From NCBI GenBank assembly GCA_034002745.1, contig JAVEZY010000008.1, positions 1-64,000 of the forward strand: a stretch of DNA of 64,000 bases. The letters run 5' to 3'. A program made the translations under genes and the position numbers. The DNA is from JAITWN01 sp034002745. Lineage in GTDB: Bacteria > Pseudomonadota > Gammaproteobacteria > SZUA-140. Under the pieces are notes generated by a model that saw nothing but the letters and a program-made list of their open reading frames with translations, ran no database searches and was not told where the DNA came from. This document shows, one piece after another, positions 51,967 to 61,057 of this stretch (within the stretch, counting starts at the first letter, position 1; every line of letters starts with the position of its first letter).

Positions 51967-53004
51967 ATGTCGATCCCAGATAGCAGCAAGATATTGATCA
52001 GGCTTTCCAGGCGTGGGTATTTTCTGCTCAACAACCGGCGCTACCGGGAAGCGGAAAAGGTTTTCCTCGACGCGTATGCGTTGGATGACGCCAATGCCTT
52101 CGTGCTCGTGGGCCTCGGCGATGTCTGCCGCAAGCTGCGTGACTTCGAGCGCGCCGTTCACTACTACGAGCGCATCCTGGAGATAGACCCCAAGAATGTA
52201 TTCGCCCTGCGTGGCATGGGTAATGCGTGGCGGGGCATGCAGCAGCCGGAACGAGCCATCACTTACTGGCAGCGTTATCTGGAGTGCAATCCAGGGGACT
52301 GTCATGTGATGGTTCGGCTCGCCGATTCGATGCGCCGGCTGGGGCGAATGGAGGAGGCGCGCGAAGTGTACCTCCGTGCGCTCGAGCGCGGCGGCAATGA
52401 CAAGTTCGCCTGTCTCGGCCTGGGCAACCTGCATTACAAACTGGGTGAAGACGACCAGGCGATAGCGGTGCTGCGCCGCTATCTGAGCTATGAACCCGAC
52501 AATGTCGTCGTCCTCACCATGATTGGCAATATTCACCATCGACGCAAGGAATTCTCCGCGGCGGCTGCGTATTTCGAGCATGCGCTTGAGATCGAACCGC
52601 AGAACGTGTTCGCAATGAGCGGTCTCGCCAACAGCCGTCGCGGGGATAACCGGCTGCCGGAGGCGGTTGCGTTGTGGAAGCGGGTGCTCGAACAGGAGCC
52701 GGACAACCAGAACGTTCTGTCGCGTCTCGGGGACGCCATGCTCAAAATGGGCGAGGAAGGGAAGGGCGAGGACTACTATCGTCGCTCGCTCGCCGTCGGC
52801 TTTGATGCCTGGTCGATGATGGGGCTTGCGACCCTGCTGAAGAGGCGTGGAGACTACGAGCAGGCGGAAGCGTGCTGTCTGCGCATCCTGGACGACATGC
52901 CGGAGAATGTCCGCGCATTGCGCCTGCTCGCCAGTATCTATGAGGCTGAAGAGCGCTGGGACGAGGCCGATGGCCTGGAAGAGCGTATCGAGAACATCGG
53001 GTGA
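51967..53004 (+). CDS. TPR-repeat protein
   Basis: A 345-residue protein made of about nine tetratricopeptide repeats (each with the W/L-G/A-Y/F-A pattern, for example A-N-A-F-V-L-V-G-L-G-D-V-C-R-K-L-R-D-F-E and the Y-Y-E-R-I-L-E-I-D-P-K-N pairs). It has no signal peptide or enzyme domain, so it is probably a cytoplasmic scaffold. GGGG-type ribosome binding sequence precedes ATG 51967. It is divergent from the prkA operon, and the two may share a regulatory region. The partner proteins are unknown. Confidence 0.85.
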   Translation: MSIPDSSKILIRLSRRGYFLLNNRRYREAEKVFLDAYALDDANAFVLVGLGDVCRKLRDFERAVHYYERILEIDPKNVFALRGMGNAWRGMQQPERAITYWQRYLECNPGDCHVMVRLADSMRRLGRMEEAREVYLRALERGGNDKFACLGLGNLHYKLGEDDQAIAVLRRYLSYEPDNVVVLTMIGNIHHRRKEFSAAAAYFEHALEIEPQNVFAMSGLANSRRGDNRLPEAVALWKRVLEQEPDNQNVLSRLGDAMLKMGEEGKGEDYYRRSLAVGFDAWSMMGLATLLKRRGDYEQAEACCLRILDDMPENVRALRLLASIYEAEERWDEADGLEERIENIG

Positions 53005-53031
53005 TCTGCTGCCCGCAGCCGTCTGTCTCGT

Positions 53032-53070
53032 TGCCATTCCTGCCCGAAATCACTTTCTGGCATTTTTTTT
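53032..53070 (+). terminator. Possible terminator after the TPR gene
   Basis: TGCCA (53032-53036) and TGGCA (53058-53062) form a short stem with a wide loop, followed directly by eight T (53063-53070). The stem is weak, so confidence is modest. Confidence 0.38.
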
Positions 53071-53154
53071 GCTCGTCGTTGACCAGGTGTGTCCGTGGGC
53101 AAGCTCCCGTTCCGCGGATGGTCATCCATGGTCAGCGGTGGGAGAATGGCCACG

Positions 53155-55989
53155 ATGGGAAATGTGCCGCGACAAAGGGATCTTGCGGGCTGGTGGAGTT
53201 CTTCCCACCTGGCGGCCGCCAACGCCGGTTGGCTCGAGCAGCTGTATGAGGACTGGCTGCGCGACCCGACCGCGGTGGAGCCGCACTGGGGCGACTGGTT
53301 TTCGTCGTTTCCTCGCGCGGATGTCGTCTCCGACGTCCCGCACGCCGCTATCCATGCCGGATTCGCACCGGCCGAGCAGGCGGGTGCGGTTCCCGAAATG
53401 GCGCTCGAAGAGCAGCTGCGTCTCATTCGTCAATCCCATGTCCATCAACTGATCGACGCCTATCGTGCGCTCGGGCATCTGATCGCCGACATCGATCCGC
53501 TGGGTCTGCGCGAACTACCGCGGGTGCCCGAGCTGGAGCCTGCGTTCTACAACCTGACCGCCGCGGACCTGGACGCGGTGTTCGAGGATATGCCGCCGGC
53601 CCTGCACGGGCGTCCGCTAGAGGCAGTCATCGCCGGCCTGCGCGACATCTACTGCGGCACCTTCGCCGCCGAATACGTGCACGTCGCCGATGGCGCCGAG
53701 CTGCGCTGGTTTCGCGAACGGCTCGAAGGGTATCTTCCCGAGCGCCCGGAACCCGACATCCGCCTGCAGTTGTTGCAGCGCCTCACCGCGGCCGAAGTGC
53801 TCGAGCGCTATCTGCATCATCGCTACGTCGGGCAGAAGCGCTTCTCCCTCGAGGGCGCCGAATCCCTGATTCCATTGCTGGACGAGCTGATACGGCGTGG
53901 CGGCGCGCAGGGCGTGAAGGAAATCGCCATCGGCATGGCGCACCGGGGGCGGCTCAACGTCCTGGTCAATATCATGGGGAAAGCGCCGGCCGATCTGTTT
54001 CGCGAGTTCGAGGGCAGTGCAGAGGGCGCGGGGACCGGCGACGTCAAGTATCACCAGGGGTTCTCTTCCAACATGAACTCGCCGGGCGGACCGCTGCACG
54101 TTGCGCTCGCCTTCAATCCCTCGCATCTCGAAATCGTCGGCCCGGTCGTGGAGGGTTCGGTGCGCGCCCGCCAGGAACGCCGCGGCGATCGTGATGGTGG
54201 CGAGGTGGTGCCGATCCTGATCCATGGGGATGCCGCATTCTCCGGGCAGGGCGTATTGATGGAAACCTTCAATATGTCCCAGTCGCGCGGTTACTCGAGC
54301 AAGGGAACCGTGCATGTGGTGGTGAACAACCAGATCGGCTTCACCACCAGCAATCAGAAGGACGCCAGGTCTACGCGCTACTGCACTGACGTCGCCAAGA
54401 TGGTCAATGCGCCGATTTTTCATGTCAACGGCGACGATCCGGAGGCTGTGCTTCGCGCCGCCCGCCTCGCCATCGACTACCGCATGCGCTTCCGCAAGGA
54501 CGTGGTCATCGATATGGTCTGTTACCGTCGGCACGGGCACAGCGAGGCCGATGAACCTGCGGTGACGCAGCCGCTCATGTATCGGACGATCCGCGGCAAG
54601 CCGGGCGCTCGTGAGATCTATGCGGCGCGGCTGCTCGCGGACGGCGTGCTCGACGAAGCGGGCGCCGCGGCCATGATAGATGAGTATCGCGCCGCGCTTG
54701 AAGCCGGGCGCACGATGGTCCCGTACCTCCTGTCGAACGGCGAGCTTCTGGTCCAGGGCGCCGTGGACTGGTCGCATCACCTCGATGGCGATCTGCGCCA
54801 GGAGCCCGATACCCGCATCACGCTCGATGTCCTGCGCGATCTCTCCACGCGCCTGGGACGATTGCCGGCGGGCTTCGAGCTGCATCCGAATGTCGCGCGA
54901 ATCTACGACAACCGGCGCAAGATGGCCGCCGGCGCGCTGCCGATCGACTGGGGCTTCGCCGAGTTGCTTGCCTATGCCACGCTGGTTACCGGCGGCTATG
55001 GGGTGCGCCTGTCCGGCCAGGACAGCGCGCGCGGCACTTTCTTTCACCGTCATGCGGCGGTCCATTGTCAGCGCGACGACAGCGTGTACGTTCCGTTGCG
55101 CCACCTGGATCCCGGGCAGGCGAATTTCCTGGTGACCAACTCGCTGCTATCGGAAGAGGCGGTGCTTGCCTTCGAGTACGGCTACGCGACCACCGATCCG
55201 AACACTCTGGTCGTCTGGGAGGCGCAGTTCGGTGATTTCGCCAATAACGCCCAGGTGGTGATCGACCAGTTCATCAGCGCCGGAGAGCAGAAATGGAATC
55301 GGCTGTGCGGACTGGCCATGTTCCTGCCGCACGGCTACGAGGGGCAGGGACCGGAACACTCCTCCGCCCGGCTGGAGCGCTACCTGCAGCTTTGCGCGCA
55401 GCACAATATGCAGGTCTGCGTTCCCACCATGCCGGCGCAGATGTTCCATCTGGTGCGGCGCCAGATGCTGATGCGCGGGCGCAAGCCGCTGGTGGTGATG
55501 ACGCCGAAGAGCCTGTTGCGCCACAAACAGTCGGTGAGTTCGCTCGAGGACCTGACCGAGGGTGCATTTCTGCGCGTGATCGACGAGGTCGATGACATCC
55601 ATCCATCTGGCGTCGGGCGGGTAATCCTGTGCAGCGGAAAGGTGTATTTCGATCTTCTCGAGCGCAGGCGGAGCGACAGGCGGGACGATGTCGCCATCGT
55701 GCGTCTCGAGCAGCTCTACCCGTTCCCGGAGGACGAGCTGCGCGCGGTGCTGGCGCGGTATCCCGGTGCGGATGAGCTGGTGTGGTGTCAGGAGGAGCCG
55801 CGCAATCAGGGCGCCTGGCATCCCGCCCGGCACCGCCTGCTTGCCGTGGCGCCAAAGGGCCTGGTTGCCTATGCCGGCCGCCCTTCATCGGCGTCGCCCG
55901 CGGTCGGCTATCCGCTGCTGCATATCCAGCAGCTTCATGATCTGATCGATGATGCTTTCGGGCCGTACGAGCATCTGGTCCGGCACTGA
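53155..55989 (+). CDS. sucA: 2-oxoglutarate dehydrogenase E1 component
   Basis: A protein of 944 residues (from ATG 53155; E. coli SucA has 933). It decarboxylates 2-oxoglutarate with thiamine diphosphate in the TCA cycle. The N-terminal W-L-E-Q-L-Y-E-D-W-L-R-D-P binding segment for the E2 core is present. Landmark motifs are I-G-M-A-H-R-G-R-L-N-V-L, H-G-D-A-A-F-S-G-Q-G-V and the TDP-binding I-G-F-T-T-S-N, then Y-R-R-H-G-H-S-E-A-D-E-P and Y-E-G-Q-G-P-E-H-S-S-A-R. In-frame starts at 53089, 53128 and 53146 exist; 53155 has GGAG 10 nt upstream. sucB follows after 25 nt. Confidence 0.96.
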   Translation: MGNVPRQRDLAGWWSSSHLAAANAGWLEQLYEDWLRDPTAVEPHWGDWFSSFPRADVVSDVPHAAIHAGFAPAEQAGAVPEMALEEQLRLIRQSHVHQLIDAYRALGHLIADIDPLGLRELPRVPELEPAFYNLTAADLDAVFEDMPPALHGRPLEAVIAGLRDIYCGTFAAEYVHVADGAELRWFRERLEGYLPERPEPDIRLQLLQRLTAAEVLERYLHHRYVGQKRFSLEGAESLIPLLDELIRRGGAQGVKEIAIGMAHRGRLNVLVNIMGKAPADLFREFEGSAEGAGTGDVKYHQGFSSNMNSPGGPLHVALAFNPSHLEIVGPVVEGSVRARQERRGDRDGGEVVPILIHGDAAFSGQGVLMETFNMSQSRGYSSKGTVHVVVNNQIGFTTSNQKDARSTRYCTDVAKMVNAPIFHVNGDDPEAVLRAARLAIDYRMRFRKDVVIDMVCYRRHGHSEADEPAVTQPLMYRTIRGKPGAREIYAARLLADGVLDEAGAAAMIDEYRAALEAGRTMVPYLLSNGELLVQGAVDWSHHLDGDLRQEPDTRITLDVLRDLSTRLGRLPAGFELHPNVARIYDNRRKMAAGALPIDWGFAELLAYATLVTGGYGVRLSGQDSARGTFFHRHAAVHCQRDDSVYVPLRHLDPGQANFLVTNSLLSEEAVLAFEYGYATTDPNTLVVWEAQFGDFANNAQVVIDQFISAGEQKWNRLCGLAMFLPHGYEGQGPEHSSARLERYLQLCAQHNMQVCVPTMPAQMFHLVRRQMLMRGRKPLVVMTPKSLLRHKQSVSSLEDLTEGAFLRVIDEVDDIHPSGVGRVILCSGKVYFDLLERRRSDRRDDVAIVRLEQLYPFPEDELRAVLARYPGADELVWCQEEPRNQGAWHPARHRLLAVAPKGLVAYAGRPSSASPAVGYPLLHIQQLHDLIDDAFGPYEHLVRH

Positions 55990-56014
55990 ACAGGGAACGG
56001 AGGGCACGACTCGC

Positions 56015-57292
56015 ATGCTGACAGAAGTGAAGGTTCCGGCCTTTCCGGAGTCCGTCACCGACGGCGTGGTCGCCGTCTGGCACAAGAAGCCCGGCGACCA
56101 GGTGCGCCGGGACGAGACGCTGGTGGACATCGAGACCGACAAGGTGCTGTTCGAGGTGCCGGCGCCGGCGGACGGTGTTCTGGTCGAAGTCGTGCAGGCC
56201 GAGGGCGCGACCGTGACCGCCGGGGAGACGCTGGCGCGCGTGGACGAGCAGCGGGAATTCGCGGCCACGGTCGAGACACCGGCAGCGAAGCCCTCGTCCG
56301 AAGAGCAGACGGCGACGGTGAGCGCCGGTGCCGGCGCGCAGCGCGCCGGCAATGGCGGAACACTTGCGGGACCGGCCGCGCGCAGGCTGATGGTCGAGCA
56401 CGGGTTGAACGCGGAAGACGTCGCCGGTAGCGGCCAGGGCGGGCGCATCCTGAAGGAGGATGTGTTGCGGTCCGTCGATGAAGGAGTTGCACTGCGCGCC
56501 CGGAACGGCTCCGGCGAGCACGCCGGGTCAGCGCAGCCGGAGGCGTGGCGCTTGCCATCGGCGACGGACAGGCCGGCGGTCGTCACGGAGGAGCGCGCCC
56601 AGCGGCGTGTTCCGATGACGCGGCTGCGGGCGCGCATCGCCGAGAGGCTGGTCGAGGCACAGCATACCGCGGCCATTCTCACCACCTTCAATGAAGTGAA
56701 CATGCAGCCGGTGATCGACCTGCGGCGGCGATACCGCGAGCGCTTCGAGGCGGTTCACGGGGTCAAGCTCGGCTTCATGTCATTCTTCGTGCGCGCGGCG
56801 GTCGAAGCGCTGCGCCGCTATCCAATGATCAACGCATCCATCGAAGGCGAGGAGATCGTCTACCACGGCTTCTATGATATCGGCATCGCGGTTGCTTCCC
56901 CGCGCGGTCTGGTGGTGCCGGTGCTCAGAGATGCCGATCGCGCCACCATGGCGGAGATCGAGCGCCGGATCGCCGACTATGCCGATCGTGCCACCGCCGG
57001 AACGTTGACCCTGGAGGAGATCGCCGGCGGTACCTTCACCATCACCAACGGCGGCGTCTTCGGCTCGATGCTGTCGACGCCGATCATCAATCCGCCCCAG
57101 AGCGCGATCCTCGGCATGCATCGTATCCAGGAGCGGGCCATGGTCGAGAACGGAACGGTGCTGGCGCGGCCGATGATGTATCTCGCGCTGTCCTACGATC
57201 ACCGCCTGATCGATGGGCGCGAGGCGGTGCTGTTCCTGGTGGCGATCAAGGAACTGCTGGAGGATCCCGCCCGCCTGCTGCTGGAGGTGTGA
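56015..57292 (+). CDS. sucB: Dihydrolipoyllysine-residue succinyltransferase (E2)
   Basis: A 425-residue E2 subunit. One lipoyl domain has the modified Lys43 (E-T-D-K-V). A Pro/Ala-rich linker leads to the peripheral-subunit-binding segment (A-A-R-R-L-M-V-E-H-G-L, G-R-I-L-K-E-D-V, about 115-150). The catalytic domain (about 195-425) ends with the C-terminal D-H-R-L-I-D-G motif (His396 and Asp400). R-R-V-P-M-T-R-L-R begins the core. A GGAACGGAGGG ribosome binding site precedes ATG 56015. Its stop is 2 nt before the lpd ATG. Confidence 0.96.
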   Translation: MLTEVKVPAFPESVTDGVVAVWHKKPGDQVRRDETLVDIETDKVLFEVPAPADGVLVEVVQAEGATVTAGETLARVDEQREFAATVETPAAKPSSEEQTATVSAGAGAQRAGNGGTLAGPAARRLMVEHGLNAEDVAGSGQGGRILKEDVLRSVDEGVALRARNGSGEHAGSAQPEAWRLPSATDRPAVVTEERAQRRVPMTRLRARIAERLVEAQHTAAILTTFNEVNMQPVIDLRRRYRERFEAVHGVKLGFMSFFVRAAVEALRRYPMINASIEGEEIVYHGFYDIGIAVASPRGLVVPVLRDADRATMAEIERRIADYADRATAGTLTLEEIAGGTFTITNGGVFGSMLSTPIINPPQSAILGMHRIQERAMVENGTVLARPMMYLALSYDHRLIDGREAVLFLVAIKELLEDPARLLLEV

Positions 57293-57294
57293 CG

Positions 57295-58728
57295 ATGAAG
57301 AGGTATGATGTCATCGTGATCGGCGGCGGACCCGCCGGCTATGCGGCGGCGATCCGCGCCGCACAGCTCGGCATGAACGTCGCGTGCATCGACGAGCGCA
57401 TGGATGCGGATGGTCGACCGGCGCTCGGCGGCACCTGCCTCAACGTGGGCTGCATTCCCTCCAAGGTGCTGCTGGAGGCGTCTGCCATCTACGATCTGAC
57501 GCGTCGGCGCTATCCGCAGTGGGGCATCCTCACCGGCGAGATCGGCCTCGACCTCGGTGCGATGATGGCTCACAAGCAGGCGGTGGTGGACCGCATGACC
57601 CAGGGCATCGCGACCTTGTTCCAGGCCAACGGGGTGCGCAGCCTGAGCGGTCGCGGCCGGCTGTTGCCCAATCGTGAGGTCGAATTCACTCCGGCCGACG
57701 GCAGCGAACCGACGACGCTCTCGGCCGATCATGTGGTGCTCGCCGCCGGTTCGCGCCCGGTGGAGATCGGCGCCGCGCCGCTGCACGGCGACATCATCGT
57801 CGACTCCACGGGCGCGCTCGGGTTTCGCGAGGTGCCGGCGCGACTGGGCGTGATCGGCGCCGGCGTGATCGGTCTCGAACTCGGCAGCGTATGGCGCCGG
57901 CTGGGGGCCGAAGTGGTCCTGCTCGAGGCCCAGCAGGAGTTTCTCAACGTCTGCGACCGGCAGATCGCGCGTGAAGCGCTGCGCAGCTTCCGGGCGCAAG
58001 GACTCGATGTGCGGCTGGGTTCGCGCGTCACCGGCTGCACGGTGGCAGACGGCGTGGTGGACCTCGAGTATCAGGACGAACAGGGTCAGACACGCACCGA
58101 ACGCTTCGACCGCCTCATCGTTGCCGTAGGCCGCCAGTCGAACACCGACGGTCTGTGCGCGTCCGAAGCCGGATTGTTGCTCGACGAGTGGGGATTCGTG
58201 CATGTCGACCGCCACTGCCTGACCAATCTCCCGGGCGTTCACGCGGTGGGGGATCTGGTGCGCGGCCCCATGCTGGCGCACAAGGGAGCGGAGGAGGGCG
58301 TGATGGTCATCGAGCGGATCGCCGGGCGCGAGGCGGCGGTCAACTACGACACCATCCCATCCGTCATCTACACCCTGCCCGAGATCGCATGGGCGGGCGC
58401 CACCGAGCAGGGACTGATCGCCACCGGTACCGCATACCGGAGCGGCACCTTCCCCTTCGCGGCGAATGGCCGCGCCCATGCCTACGGCGAAACCGAGGGC
58501 ATGGTGAAGGTTCTGGCGGATGCGACCACGGACCGCGTGCTCGGGGTGCACATGATCGGCCCGGGTTGCTCCGAACTGATCGCAACCGCGGTGGTCGCGA
58601 TGGAGTTCGGCGCCAGCAGCGAAGATCTGGCGCTGACCGTGTTCGCGCATCCCACGCTGTCGGAGGCACTGCACGAGGCGGCGCTCGGCGTGCACGGACG
58701 GGCGATTCATATCGCGAAGAAGAAGTGA
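57295..58728 (+). CDS. lpdA: Dihydrolipoyl dehydrogenase (E3)
   Basis: A 477-residue flavoprotein disulfide reductase that reoxidises the lipoyl groups of the E2 enzyme. The FAD motif G-G-G-P-A-G-Y-A-A-A starts at residue 10, the redox disulfide is in G-G-T-C-L-N-V-G-C-I-P-S-K (Cys48, Cys53), and the NAD motif is G-A-G-V-I-G-L-E-L-G. The active-site base is the final H-P-T-L-S-E-A. GGAGG inside the sucB end stands 7 nt before ATG 57295. sucC follows after 233 nt. Confidence 0.96.
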   Translation: MKRYDVIVIGGGPAGYAAAIRAAQLGMNVACIDERMDADGRPALGGTCLNVGCIPSKVLLEASAIYDLTRRRYPQWGILTGEIGLDLGAMMAHKQAVVDRMTQGIATLFQANGVRSLSGRGRLLPNREVEFTPADGSEPTTLSADHVVLAAGSRPVEIGAAPLHGDIIVDSTGALGFREVPARLGVIGAGVIGLELGSVWRRLGAEVVLLEAQQEFLNVCDRQIAREALRSFRAQGLDVRLGSRVTGCTVADGVVDLEYQDEQGQTRTERFDRLIVAVGRQSNTDGLCASEAGLLLDEWGFVHVDRHCLTNLPGVHAVGDLVRGPMLAHKGAEEGVMVIERIAGREAAVNYDTIPSVIYTLPEIAWAGATEQGLIATGTAYRSGTFPFAANGRAHAYGETEGMVKVLADATTDRVLGVHMIGPGCSELIATAVVAMEFGASSEDLALTVFAHPTLSEALHEAALGVHGRAIHIAKKK

Positions 58729-58900
58729 GGCGGAAAGCGCTCCGCGTATCGCTAGGAGCGCGTGTTTGATGAAGGCTGCGAGAATCCTTGCCGTTGCGTC
58801 GCGGCGGATCCGCGTCAGCACCGGTTTGCGTTGCTGCTCAAGGCCTGTCGAGGCGGCATTCATGCCGCGCGTCTGCTAGGCCGGACGGTAACAGCCTTAC

Positions 58901-58929
58901 TTGCTCGCGCTATTCTCCTTGTTCATACT
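58901..58929 (+). promoter_or_regulatory. Possible sigma-70 promoter for sucCD
   Basis: TTGCTC (58901-58906) and CATACT (58924-58929), 17 nt apart, four of six matches each. The predicted start near 58936 would leave a short leader before sucC (ATG 58962), which itself lacks a clear ribosome binding site. Confidence 0.35.
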
Positions 58930-58961
58930 TCGCCCTTTGGCGGCGAACGCGGACCATCCAG

Positions 58962-60134
58962 ATGAATCTCCACGAATATCAGGCGCGGACATTGCTCGCA
59001 CGCTATGGCGTGCCGGTGTCGCCGTTCCGGCTGGTGTCGGCGGCGGGCGAGGCTGAGGCGGCGCTGTCCGCGCTCGGCGGCGAGCGTTGGGCGATCAAGG
59101 CGCAGGCGCATACCGGCGGCCGCGGCAAGGCGGGTGGCGTACGGCTGGTGGAGGGGCGCGATGCGGCACGCGCCGCGATTGGCGACATGCTCGGCATGCG
59201 GCTGGTCACGGCGCAGACGGGTCCCGCCGGGAGGCCGGTCAACGATCTGCTGGTGGAAGTGCCGACCGACATCGCCGCCGAGTTCTACCTGGGTCTGGTC
59301 GTCGACCGTTCGCGTCAGCGCATGGTGCTCATGGCCTCGCGCGAGGGCGGCGTCGATATCGAAACCGTCGCGGCGCGCTCTCCGGAGGCGGTGCTGACCG
59401 CGGTGATCGACCCGCTGGTCGGGCTGCAGCCCTATCAATGCCGGGAGCTGGCGTTCGGACTCGGACTCGAGGGACGGGCATTTCGCCAGTTCGAAACGGT
59501 GGCGCGGGGGCTCGCGCGCGCGTTCCGCGAACTCGATCTGTCGCTGGTGGAGATCAATCCGCTGGTGCTCACCCGGAGCGGGGAGCTGCTGTGCATCGAT
59601 GCCAAGATGAATGTCGATGACAACGCGCTCTTCCGCCAGGCGGAACTGCTCGCCATGCGCGACCCGCGTCAGGAGGAGCCGCGCGAACTGCGGGCGCGGG
59701 AGTTCGACCTCAATTACATCGCCCTCGAGGGCGATATCGGCTGCATGGTCAACGGCGCGGGACTGGCGATGGCGACCATGGATCTGATCAAGCTGGCTGG
59801 CGGACAGCCTGCCAATTTCCTCGATGTCGGCGGCACCGCCACCCGCGAGCGGGTGACCGAGGCGTTCAAGATCATCCTGGAGGATGCGCAGGTGCGTGGC
59901 GTGCTGGTCAATATCTTCGGCGGTATCGTGCGCTGCGACATCATCGCCGAGGGCATCATCGGCGCGGTGGCCGATGTGGGTATCAAGGTTCCGGTAGTGG
60001 TGAGACTGGAAGGGACCAATGCCGAGCGTGGGCGGGAACTGCTCGAGAGCAGCGGCCTGAAGATCGCCGCTGCGCGTGGGCTTGCCGAAGCCGCCGAGCG
60101 GGTGGTCGCCGCGCTGCGGGAGGGTGCGGCATGA
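58962..60134 (+). CDS. sucC: Succinate-CoA ligase (ADP-forming) subunit beta
   Basis: A 390-residue beta subunit (E. coli SucC 388) with an ATP-grasp domain. The start M-N-L-H-E-Y-Q-A-R and the nucleotide-binding A-H-T-G-G-R-G-K-A-G-G-V are typical, as are V-E-I-N-P-L-V-L-T and I-D-A-K-M-N-V-D-D-N-A for the metal site. F-L-D-V-G-G-T-A and N-I-F-G-G-I-V-R-C-D-I-I-A are at the alpha-beta interface. It makes ATP (or GTP) and succinate from succinyl-CoA. sucD overlaps its stop by 4 nt. Confidence 0.96.
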   Translation: MNLHEYQARTLLARYGVPVSPFRLVSAAGEAEAALSALGGERWAIKAQAHTGGRGKAGGVRLVEGRDAARAAIGDMLGMRLVTAQTGPAGRPVNDLLVEVPTDIAAEFYLGLVVDRSRQRMVLMASREGGVDIETVAARSPEAVLTAVIDPLVGLQPYQCRELAFGLGLEGRAFRQFETVARGLARAFRELDLSLVEINPLVLTRSGELLCIDAKMNVDDNALFRQAELLAMRDPRQEEPRELRAREFDLNYIALEGDIGCMVNGAGLAMATMDLIKLAGGQPANFLDVGGTATRERVTEAFKIILEDAQVRGVLVNIFGGIVRCDIIAEGIIGAVADVGIKVPVVVRLEGTNAERGRELLESSGLKIAAARGLAEAAERVVAALREGAA

Positions 60135-61027
60135 GCGTGCTCGTCAATCGCGAAACCCGCGTCATCTGTCAGGGATTCACCGGCAAGCAGGGCACCTTTC
60201 ATACCGAGCAGGCGCTCGCCTACGGCACGCGCATGGTCGGCGGAGTGACGCCCGGCAAGGGCGGGCAGACCCATCTCGGTCTGCCGGTCTTCGACACCGT
60301 GCGCGAGGCGGTGATGACGACCGGCGCCGACGCCAGCGTCATCTACGTTCCGGCGCCGTTCTGCAAGGATGCCATCCTCGAGGCCGCGGCCGCCGGGATT
60401 CGTCTCATCGTGTGCATCACCGAGGGCATCCCCACGCTCGACATGATCGAGGTGGTGGAGGTGCTGAGGGCGACGGGCGCGCGCATGATCGGGCCCAACT
60501 GTCCCGGCATCATCACCCCCGGGGAGTGCAAGATCGGCATCATGCCGGGAGCCATCCACATGCCAGGCTCCGTCGGGATCGTGTCCCGCTCCGGCACGCT
60601 CACCTATGAGGCGGTCCGACAGACCACGGATCTCGCGCTCGGACAGAGCACCTGTATCGGCATCGGTGGTGATCCGATTCCGGGGACCAGCTTCATCGAC
60701 TGTCTGGCGCTGTTCGAAGACGATCCCGCGACCGATGCCATCCTGCTGGTCGGCGAGATCGGCGGGGCGGCGGAGGAGGAGGCCGCGGAATACATCCGCG
60801 CCCATGTCAGCAAGCCAATCGCCGCCTACATCGCCGGCGTCACTGCCCCGGCCGGACGGCGCATGGGGCACGCCGGCGCCATCATCAGTGGGGGAGCAGG
60901 CACCGCGGCGGGGAAGTATGCCGCGCTGGAAGCCGCTGGCGTCGTCACCACGCGCTCGCCCGCGACCATGGGGGATGCCATTCGCGAAGCACTGAATCGT
61001 CGGGGGCGGGTTTCGGGCGGGCGCTGA
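60131..61027 (+). CDS. sucD: Succinate-CoA ligase subunit alpha
   Basis: A 298-residue alpha subunit. The CoA-binding Rossmann domain begins C-Q-G-F-T-G-K-Q-G-T-F-H. The phosphohistidine is His247 (G-R-R-M-G-H-A-G-A-I-I), matching E. coli His246. G-P-N-C-P-G-I-I-T-P and V-G-E-I-G-G-A-A-E-E are the other landmarks. It forms the complex with SucC. ATGA overlap with sucC gives tight coupling. The minus-strand MinD-like gene is convergent. Confidence 0.97.
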   Translation: MSVLVNRETRVICQGFTGKQGTFHTEQALAYGTRMVGGVTPGKGGQTHLGLPVFDTVREAVMTTGADASVIYVPAPFCKDAILEAAAAGIRLIVCITEGIPTLDMIEVVEVLRATGARMIGPNCPGIITPGECKIGIMPGAIHMPGSVGIVSRSGTLTYEAVRQTTDLALGQSTCIGIGGDPIPGTSFIDCLALFEDDPATDAILLVGEIGGAAEEEAAEYIRAHVSKPIAAYIAGVTAPAGRRMGHAGAIISGGAGTAAGKYAALEAAGVVTTRSPATMGDAIREALNRRGRVSGGR

Positions 61028-61057
61028 TCCGGAGCTCGTTTTCCAGGGCGCCTGCTC

